Origin: Verrucomicrobiota bacterium
Lineage (GTDB): Bacteria; Verrucomicrobiota; Lentisphaeria; JABSQK01; JAJFLO01
Length of the DNA: 44,361 nt
Assembly (NCBI GenBank): GCA_021772635.1
Contig: JAJFLP010000098.1
Coordinates: forward strand, 1-44,361
Reading direction: 5' to 3'
Under the pieces are notes generated by a model that worked only from the letters and a program-made list of their open reading frames with translations, was not told the origin of the DNA and searched no databases. Both the position numbers and the translations under genes were made by a program. This document shows, piece by piece, positions 33,301 to 41,500 of this stretch; the stretch's first letter is position 1; every line of letters begins with the position of its first letter.

Positions 33301-34795
33301 CCCGATCCAACGCCGAATCATTGACTGTCGGATCAAGGCCATTCTCAATTTCATACCGGTCGTCGATGGTGTCACCATCGAAATCCCAGTTAGTAGGCGG
33401 TGTTCCATGCTGAAACTCAAGCAGGTTACTGAGACCATCCATATCCGGGTCTAACGTGTCCGTGTCCGATTGCCCTAATCCGCCGAAGTGCAATTGCTCC
33501 CACGCGTCCGGGAGGTTGTCGTTATCGGTATCGATCGCCTCATTGAGAGCCGCTATCGAGTATGACTGTTCGTCCACGCCGAGCACACCAACCTGGGAAC
33601 CGACACTCGCAATGCGAAAGCCGATGTCTCCCGCACTGAGCGACTCCGGCGCGAAAAAACGAGCTGCAGATCGACTCTCTATTGCGGTCGTTGATTTACT
33701 GCCACCGCGTATGGCGCGAAACGTCCCCGAAGCGGTTGAACCAAAGGGATTATTTTGGCTGCTGCTATCGTATACGCGTTCCCCGTCGATACACCATTCA
33801 GCGACATTTCCGTGCATATCAAACAAGCCAAAATTATTCGGAAGCTTTCTACCGACGATCCCGGTGAGCGAGTTACTATTGGCATCATAGCGCCCAAGCA
33901 ACTCCAGGCCCGTATCCATATCATTATTGAACGCAGCCGTCGTCCCGGCACGACACGCGTACTCCCACTCCGCTTCGCTCGGCAACCGAAACTCTCCCAC
34001 AGGGTAAAGTGTTTCTACGTTATCCGTAAACGCGACCGCACCGGTCCAATTGACGATGAAAGCGCCAAAGGGATTTACGCCCAAATCAGAGTAATTCCCT
34101 TCCACAGGATAGTCACAGTTCCCCCAATGAATACTGGGATTGAGAAAATTTTGCCCGTTCGGATTGGTCTTGCCGTTCTTGCAGTCGGAGTTGTCATATA
34201 ATAATGACAGCCATTGTCTTTGTGTGACCTCAAATTTCCCTATATAAAAATCTGAAACCGTTACCGTATGCGCCGGAGCCTCGTCGGCCGCCGCGAGATC
34301 GGACTCAGACCCCATCGTGAACGTACCCCCGGGTATTTTCCGCAGAATGAGTGGGACCAATGGGCTATCGTTGAGGATCAGCGTCTGATTTCCGTCATCC
34401 ACCTCGACTGTTACGGTGAGAGGAACCGTGTTCTGGCCCGTAAATGTGTAAAAACCAGAAAAATCCCATGTAATAATTTTATTAGCACCCGGCACGACAC
34501 CCGCTCCAATATCACTTGATTCGGCAATTGAGGGGTCTGTCGCCGACACGGCCTGGGCGGCCATTCCGTCGAATGAAAAGTAAAGCGATACTTCGCAAGA
34601 GTTATCCGCGGTTAGATCGTAGTAGATATCGAGCACCTCCCCATCGCGCTGGACCACGGAAACCGTCGATACACCGATCTGCCTGGCGGCAACATTCGGA
34701 ATCTTCGGCACATCATTCGGAGCCGCAAGCGTAATCGTACTCGGTGCAGCGAGTAATAGCGTTATTACGAAACAGATTGTTTTTTTCATTTTCAT
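30395..34795 (-). CDS. Secreted multidomain protein: FGE-sulfatase domain, calcium-type repeats, two LamG domains
   Basis: Start set at ATG 34795 ([20 protein letters not shown], a good signal peptide, cleavage near LAAP); the frame extends further upstream but only through a hexamer tract (DYDYDYDYD). About 1466 residues. Residues about 151-405 are a formylglycine-generating-enzyme/sulfatase-modifying-factor domain ([54 protein letters not shown]). Then come Asp-rich type-3-thrombospondin-like repeats ([25 protein letters not shown]). LamG domains lie at about 645-850 and 950-1145 ([25 protein letters not shown]), followed by more Asp repeats. A C-terminal pair of [13 protein letters not shown] and [13 protein letters not shown] motifs ends IEFR. 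It is probably a calcium-stabilised, glycan- or protein-binding surface protein; the FGE-like part need not be a true enzyme. Confidence 0.9.
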   Translation of the reverse strand: MKMKKTICFVITLLLAAPSTITLAAPNDVPKIPNVAARQIGVSTVSVVQRDGEVLDIYYDLTADNSCEVSLYFSFDGMAAQAVSATDPSIAESSDIGAGVVPGANKIITWDFSGFYTFTGQNTVPLTVTVEVDDGNQTLILNDSPLVPLILRKIPGGTFTMGSESDLAAADEAPAHTVTVSDFYIGKFEVTQRQWLSLLYDNSDCKNGKTNPNGQNFLNPSIHWGNCDYPVEGNYSDLGVNPFGAFIVNWTGAVAFTDNVETLYPVGEFRLPSEAEWEYACRAGTTAAFNNDMDTGLELLGRYDANSNSLTGIVGRKLPNNFGLFDMHGNVAEWCIDGERVYDSSSQNNPFGSTASGTFRAIRGGSKSTTAIESRSAARFFAPESLSAGDIGFRIASVGSQVGVLGVDEQSYSIAALNEAIDTDNDNLPDAWEQLHFGGLGQSDTDTLDPDMDGLSNLLEFQHGTPPTNWDFDGDTIDDRYEIENGLDPTVNDSALDRDNDGVSNLQEYKGPNNQAPRVDNGAMTNTAVVVEVTSDETIANNWDSDGDEIDDGLEYSIGLNPNTDDAGDDLDGDLLTNIAEYKGNSDAGEPPVIDDGTGTGSAKTNENDIGDATRLDDVDTDDDTLSDYDEVVTTMTDPLSALDPIKALSLNFVGADDTATIASRPDLELDSFTIMLWAFPQGTGSLVEKGENFNVKITAANRVRAEFTYTKVNESDGEVEIIKVARETSTTVATGEWTHIAAVLNLASKSLTIFLDGVKETASVSAGAIDEGIPPNHDASRSIVLGAGFVGSVDELQIWRRALSAAEISQLYTKRLRPEEVDLPAYFPFNDGQWPVASGPYQTPNGADDFTRPQDFDSAARLTGAASFVAETTPLDSDSDGIADWFEVFRGLDRDDPNDASVDPDSDGLTNVMEFGALTDPFNFDTDDDDSSDSDELTAETDPNDSLDPQNFFHLQLNNAADTAEVPSRADLELGDFTIMLWVKAVEWGVLVEKGDNYKLEVTSAGAPRIAYVEGSTELVSTETLETFGLNQWVHITATLDLALEELDIYINGQLPGTVLGAGDVTDGDPPVTDPSSKVVLGRGFTGVIDEVKIWNRALDADEVFSLHNKILTGTEAGLVAYYRFNDGQQSVNAPPYRQPRGAEDFTRRLDFEAAASLVGTATFFSGPSDPSDQDGDGMPDWWEIENGLSLDDCSDDLEDPDGDMLTNISEFMAGSDPSDPDTDDDGLSDFYEVAIGTNPVLPDSDGNGTLDGDEDADGDGILNELEETAEELEGIFDGDRDGNVAGLDTDSDNDGLIDNAEDVNLNGVLDAGETNYLRPTLRLLPGWNLISAPRQVAAQFSLETQLGGSVLGVVWRWEGTRFIPVSAGTAGHSTLKPTFGYWVFEDAERLVDLPGDVVTSEDRTLTAGWNLIGALSDDFVVVNEALVGNLWGYENSALSPAGRTMRLLSGYWVYLKASALIEFR

Positions 34796-34972
34796 CGCGT
34801 ATAACCAGACCTCAAATTTACCCGCCTCATCGTAATCGTAATCGTAATCGTAATCACTGTGATCGCATAGACATCCTAAATCAACAGATGTTGCAATACG
34901 AAACGGGCTCACGATATCGAAGATTTCCGCCAAGTTTCAAGGGAACAATCTGCAACCGAAAAATGCTTTACA

Positions 34973-35048
34973 ACCATGAAGGACATGAAGAGCATGAAGG
35001 GGAAAATATATAAAGTCTTTACTTCATGCTCTTCATGTCCTTCATGGT
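34973..35048. repeat. Perfect 27-bp inverted repeat (catgaaggacatgaag type)
   Basis: 34973-34999 (accatgaaggacatgaagag plus catgaag) pairs without mismatch with 35022-35048 around a 22-bp AT-rich loop. This word (translated NHEGHEEHEG) is a common intergenic tract in PVC and other environmental genomes, by my recollection. It could form a very stable RNA hairpin. Confidence 0.85.
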
Positions 35049-35185
35049 GAAAATCTCAGTCAAATCGACGAAGTTTCAAGGGCGTGCTCCTGGGAGTACG
35101 TCAATCGTCGGGGAATTAAACCCACTGGTGGGATTAATCACGCAAGAAATTCCGAATCAAATTCAAAACTCGAAGGCAACCGATA

Positions 35186-35265
35186 TAAACTGCAAGCAGT
35201 TGACTTTTTGGATGTCTTTAGATTAATCACCCAACGGGATTTCGAACGATATCTCGATTCAGCGG
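35186..35265 (+). repeat. Palindromic repeat family, type B copy
   Basis: ataaactgcaagcagttgac, tttttggatgtcttt, a spacer, cgggatttcgaacgatatct and cga. This copy keeps an open frame throughout (KLQAVDFLDVFRLITQRDFE and RYLDSAG), which the others have lost by small shifts. Confidence 0.8.
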
Positions 35266-35319
35266 GAACTCGCCCCAAAAAGGCTACCTCTAAAAGCGCA
35301 GAAACATTCGCGTCAGGCA

Positions 35320-35348
35320 TTGACTTTTCGCATAACTCAAGCTATATT
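35320..35348 (+). promoter_or_regulatory. Likely sigma70-type promoter of the giant DUF11 gene
   Basis: TTGACT (35320-35325) and TATATT (35343-35348) are separated by exactly 17 bp. Start of transcription near 35355 would leave a 5' leader of about 180 nt before ATG 35536. Confidence 0.5.
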
Positions 35349-35535
35349 ATCGCATAACTTGCAGGGCCAATTCTTGGGTAAGATCACGGTAAAACTGCTA
35401 CCAATTACCTTACGCGTATTGTCCTTGACGCATAACATCCGATCTTCCGTGGCTATAGAGCCCGACGCGGCAAGGAATCGAAAATAGCTACGCGCACGAA
35501 GTTCACCTCGTACACAAGAATACGACCTCATAGTT

Positions 35536-38500
35536 ATGATCAAAAAGACCACAATTCTATACCGATGGATACGCGGCATCTGGATAAATATTGCAAGTGG
35601 CCGTGTGTTTAAATCTACCCTGACCTGCGCCATTTGTCTACTGCCCTCTACAGTCTTCGCCGTCGGCAACCTTGGCGACTTCGATCAGAAGCGTAGTCAA
35701 AGCACCGCCGTCACCGCTGATGATCTCCGCTGGTTTATCGACAATGACAACACGCCAATTGATGATCATGATACGAGTTTCTCCAATGGTGGGACGATTT
35801 ACTTGCGCGTTGAAGACGTTACCAACGTCAACTCGGGAAAATCCAAGGTAGTAACCCAGCAACGTGACGATTCGAATAAAACAGACGGCGCGGACGACAA
35901 TCCTACCTGGACCTCCCCTGGCTCAGGCATTTGGGAAACGTCAATAAATCTCGCGACCGAGTCTAACCTAAGCAACAACTCGCGCGCATACATCGAATTC
36001 GAAGTCAAAGACGGCCCTACTCTGATAAAAGCCGGTTCGTTTATTACGGTCGGTTCTCCGACAGGCACGGCGAACACGCGCCGGTGGTACCGCAATACGG
36101 CTCGAACGCTTCTTTCAGATCCGGAACTATTCGCCAGGGGCTCTACGTACCCGTTGGAAATGACAGGACCGGGCAGTTGGAACGCGGATAAGCCAGTCGA
36201 ATTAAAAATCGATTGGCTGGATTATGATAAAGGAAAAACGACCACTCCGAATAAATCCGACATGACACAGGTCGGTTCTTCGGAGGTTTTCTTTTTCAAC
36301 GTGAGCGTTCCGTCCACCGGAGACGGTACCCGCGGTTGGGTGACCATGAAATTTGAGGGAAAAGCCGATGACAAGATAAAGGGATATGATAACGCGTTCA
36401 TGGTCGATAATGTCTGGATCGGCGACACTAGCTCTTCGTGGAACGTCGGTGCCAACTGGAAAACCGGATCTGTTCCCGGCGCCTCCCAGGTAGTTGCGAT
36501 TCCCAGTTCAGCGTATTACACAAATGCACCGGCACTTAACACAACGACAACGGTCGCTCAGTTAATTATCAAATCCGGCGGCACGCTTACCGGCGGCACC
36601 GGGACGAATTCATTGACGGTTACCGGGGACGCATATATTCACGGGACATTAAACTTTTCCGGCGCGAATGAGTCAATTACCGTCGGCGGGACGGTAGACC
36701 TGAACGGCACGGCGAATATCGGTTCCGGCACCTTCACTGCCAACGGTCTGAGCGACATCGACGGCACACTGAATATTACCGGCACCGGAAAATACGACGC
36801 TAATGGAACTTATGATGCTACCAACGGATTTACGACGTTCTCCGGCACCGGCCGCCTGCAATTGGGTGGGGCGATTACGAGCGTCGGAACATTTACCGCA
36901 GGAACAGGTACGGTCGAATACGATCGCCAGTCCGCAAACCAATCTGTCCTCGCCCTCAATTACCATCACCTTGAGATAGACGGCAATACCCGAACGCACA
37001 CCGCGGCCGGCCCGCTCACCCTGACCGGAAACTTTATACTCACTAGCGGCACGTTCGTCGCTCCCTCCGGAAACTTAAACGTGGCCGGAAACTTCTCCAA
37101 GAGTGCCGGCGGAACGTTCACACATAATTCCGGTACAGTTGTCCTCACCGGCGGCAGCCAGACTATCACGGGCTCGACTACGTTTCGTAATCTAACGAAA
37201 ATCGTCAGCACCGCTGCAACATTAACGTTTGCGGCTGGATCCACACAGACTATAACCGGAACCATGAATTTACAGGGAGCAAGCGGGCAGTTATTATCGC
37301 TGCGCAGCAGTTCCAGCGGAAGCCCGTGGAATATCAATCCACAGGGGACGCGAACGATCGCCTTTCTAGATGTTAAGGACTCGACGAACACGAACGCAAC
37401 CGACATCGATGCTACGGGCACGAACAGCATCGATTCTGGTGGCAATACCAAGTGGGTATTCGGCGTGTCGACAGACATGTCGATAACTAAAACCGATGGG
37501 GCAACCACCGAAGTTCCCGGAACCACCGTGATCTATACGATCGTCGTATCAAATTCGGGGAATGACGTGACTGCGGCAATCGTGACAGACACTTTCCCGG
37601 CGACCCTCAGCAGTATTTCGTGGACCTGTACGCCGGCAGGCGGCGCCAGTTGCAGTAACGCATCCGGTTCCGGGAATATCAGTGAAAGCGTTGACATCCC
37701 TGATGGGGATAGCGTGACGTTCGTTGCAACAGCGACGATTGCTTCGGACGCGACAGGATCACTGGCGAATACGGCGTCGGTTGCAGTCCCTATGGGTTTC
37801 ACGGACAGCACTCCCGCGAATAACACAGCAACTGATACTGATACACTGACGCCCCGGGCCGATCCGACAATTTCTAAGACGGACAGCCAGGCAACCGATA
37901 TTCCGGGCACCTCAACGACGTATACAATTACGGTTTCGAATCCGGGACCGAGTGACATGACAGGCGCGACGGTCCTGGACACCATGCCGTCGGACCTGAG
38001 CAGTGTCTCCTGGACGTGCGTAGGAGCCGGAAGCGCAACCTGCACCGGCGGCCCGGTTGCTGGAAACATAAATGACACCGCCGTTAATATCCCCGCTGGC
38101 GACTCGGTCACTTATACTGTCAATGCCACGATCAACTCAGATGCCACGGGCGTACTCTCAAATACCGCTGAAGTGGGACTACCGGCCGGGGTCACAGACC
38201 CAACGCCAGGGACGACTACGGCAACCGACAATACAACCCTGACACCGGAGGCAGACCTTTCCATATCAAAGACGGACGGGTTAACAACCGCCTCGCCGGG
38301 ACAGGCAATCGTTTATACCATTATCGTATCCAATCCAGGCCCCAGTGATGTAACAGGGGCAACGGTGCTCGACACGATGCCGGGCGATTTGAACAGCGTT
38401 TCCTGGACCTGCACAGGTGCCGGCAGCGCGTCCTGCACAGCTGGGCCAGTGGCAGGAAATATCAATGATACGGCGGTTGATATTCCGGCCGGTGACTCCG

Positions 38501-41500
38501 TCACGTACACGGTCAACGCAACAATCAACCAGGGTGCCACAGGCACTTTATCCAATACTGCTGAAGTGGGGCTCCCCCCCGGGGTTACTGACCCAACACC
38601 TGGTACGACAACCGCAACAGATAACAACACAGTGTTAGCGCCAGTCGCGGATCTCGGGACAACGAAAACCGATGGCCAAACAAATGCACCGCCAGGCTCC
38701 GCGATCACATATACAATCGTCGCGACGAACAACGGGCCCAGCGATGTGACCGGCGCGACCGTCACGGACAGTTTACCTGCAGGTCTAACTGCCGCCGGAT
38801 TTACCTGGACATGCGTCGCATCAGCAGGCTCGAGTTGCACGGCCGGGCCGGTGGTGGGAAATATCAATGATTCGGCCGTTAACCTTCTCAGTGGCGGGAC
38901 TGCAACCTATACATTAACCGGAACCGTCGATACTGATGTGACAGGGAACATTGCGAACACCGCGACTGCCACCGTCCCCGGCGGCGTAACGGACAACGTT
39001 GCCGGCAACAACAGCGCGACTGACACGGATACGACAAATCTGGAGGCCGACCTGGGCATTACCAAAACAGACAGTCAGGCGACCGACATTCCGGGCACTT
39101 CGATCATGTATACCGTTACCGTCTCTAATTCGGGCCCGAGTGATGTCACAAGCTCCACCGTTTTAGACACGATGCCGTCTGATTTAAGCAGTGTCACGTG
39201 GACGTGTTCGGGAACCGGCGCAGCCAACTGTACGGCAGCAGGCGCTGGGAGTATAAATGACACCGTAGACATCCCGAACGGGGAATCGATTACCTATATA
39301 ATTTCAGCCACGATTAACCCCGACGCGACCGGCACCCTATCTAATACCGCCGAGGCAGTACTGCCGCCTGGGGTTACAGATCCAACCCCAGGGGTCACCA
39401 CTGCCACTGATAACACAACCCTTACCCCAGAAGCCGATCTCACAATCTCCAAGACGGATGGCCAGGCATCAGATGTTCCCGGCACCTCTATATCCTATAC
39501 GATCACCGTATCAAACCCGGGACCGAGTGATGTAACCGGTGCCACAGTACTTGACACCATGCCTGCCGACCTGAGTAGCGTTACATGGACTTGCACAGGT
39601 GCCGGCGGCGCATCCTGCACGGCCGGGCCGATCGCCGGAGACATCAATGATACAGCCGTCAACATTCCCGCCGGTGATTCAGTCACCTATGCGGTCAATG
39701 CGACCATAAACTCGGACGCCACGGGGACACTATCGAATACAGCGGAAGTCGGACTGCCCGCCGGGGTCACGGATCCGACGCCAGGAACAACGACTGCTAC
39801 GGACAATACCACTCTAACCCCGGAAGCGGATCTAGCGATCTCGAAGTCGGATGGACTGACAACCGCGTCTCCGGGCCAGGCAATCGTGTATACCATTATC
39901 GTAAGCAACCCAGGCCCGAGCGACGTGACAGGTGCGACGGTACTCGATACGATGCCGGCCGACTTGAACACTGTCACATGGACCTGCGCAGGTGCCGGGG
40001 GCGCATCCTGCACAGCCGGGCCGGTGGCTGGAGACATAAACGATACGGCCGTGAATATCCCAGCCGGCGACTCCGTCACGTACACGGTTAACGCAACAAT
40101 CGATCAGGGTGCCACGGGCACTTTATCTAATACGGCCGAAGTCGGACTGCCGGCCGGGGTAACGGATCCGACGCCAGGGACGATCACCGCAACAGACAAT
40201 AATACGGTTCTGGCGCCAGTAGCGGAACTGGGGATCACCAAAACGAACGGCCTGACCTCGGTGGCACCGAGTCAGGCGATAACCTACACAATCGTGGTCT
40301 CCAACGGTGGTCCGGCGGATGTAGCGGGCGTACCTGTTCTCGATACTATGCCTGCAGACTTAACAGCGGTGACGTGGACCTGTTCCGGAACCGGCGCTGC
40401 CACCTGCACCGCCGCCGGCTCTGGCGACATCAGTGATTCCGTAAATATTCCGAGTGGCGAGTCGGTCACGTACATCGTCGATGGAACGGTCGACGCCGGC
40501 GCGTCAGGAACCCTGTCTAACACCGCCGAGGTCGGCGTTCCAGGCGGCGTGACAGATCCGGGCGTAAACCCGAATACCGCAACCGACGCCGATCCTGTCA
40601 ATTCAGACGTGGACCTCGTTATTTCCCTTATCGAATCCGGCGATCCGGTCGGGACCGGCCGATTCTATGGGTACACCCTTGTGATCGTCAATAACGGTCC
40701 GCAATCGGCCGCAAACGCAGTCGTAACCAACACGATTCCTTCAGAGGTTACATTCACGTCGGCAGTAACGAACGCAGTTGGCGGGAACTGCAGCGAGTCC
40801 AGCGGAGTGATCACATGCAATATTGGGACAGTGACGACATCCGACACCATTAAAATAGAGATCGTCATGGAAACACCGGGAGACGCCGGGCCGACGCAGT
40901 CACTGACACTCACGAACACCGCGTCCGTTACGTCGGATGGAACAGAGTCGGTGCCGGCCGATAATTCTCTAAGTGAAGACACAACGCTTTCGTTCGAACT
41001 GGTCAATCAACTCTGTTACCTGGATGCAGACGATGGTGGTGCGAATGGAGGAAATGATATTATAACCATAACCGATACCTCACTTGGCATTCCACCGGAC
41101 ACGAGCGAGAACGAATTCAATATGGGAACAGGAACAGGTACAACCTTCATGGAGGCGATCGCCTGGAATAAGTTTAAGATAACAGACGACCCGGGACCGT
41201 GCACCTTTGGGACGCTGACTCACGACCAACCCGGCGGAACGCTATTTGCGGCGAATCTCGGAATTATAGGCTATATCGACCGTGATTGTCTATCTGGAAA
41301 TTTTGGGGAATTCATAACCATTGGTACCGTCGGAAGCGGAAACGGGTTTCTCAACGGCAGCAGTCAAGTAATTACCATGAGCGATATTGACGGATTGTCC
41401 TATGATTCACTAAACGACACTTTGTGGGGGGTAGACGCGCGCGGCGGCGCCGCCGGTGAAGACGCCTTATTTAAGATCAACATGGATACGGGGGTACTCA

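Larger units (their letters stand above)
34796..35319. other. Repeat-rich region between the two divergent surface-protein genes
   Basis: It holds (cgtaat) x4 at 34831-34854, the gcaatacgaaacgggctc block (34893-34912, also at 29953), a perfect 27-bp inverted repeat 34973-34999/35022-35048, the aaacccactggtggg word (about 35119-35133) and a type B palindromic copy at 35186-35265. I see no gene in it. Confidence 0.7.

Noticed and set aside
30395..34933. Longer start of the FGE/LamG gene at 34933
   Set aside because: The extension is a hexamer-tract translation (DYDYDYD) and would bury the signal peptide that starts at 34795.
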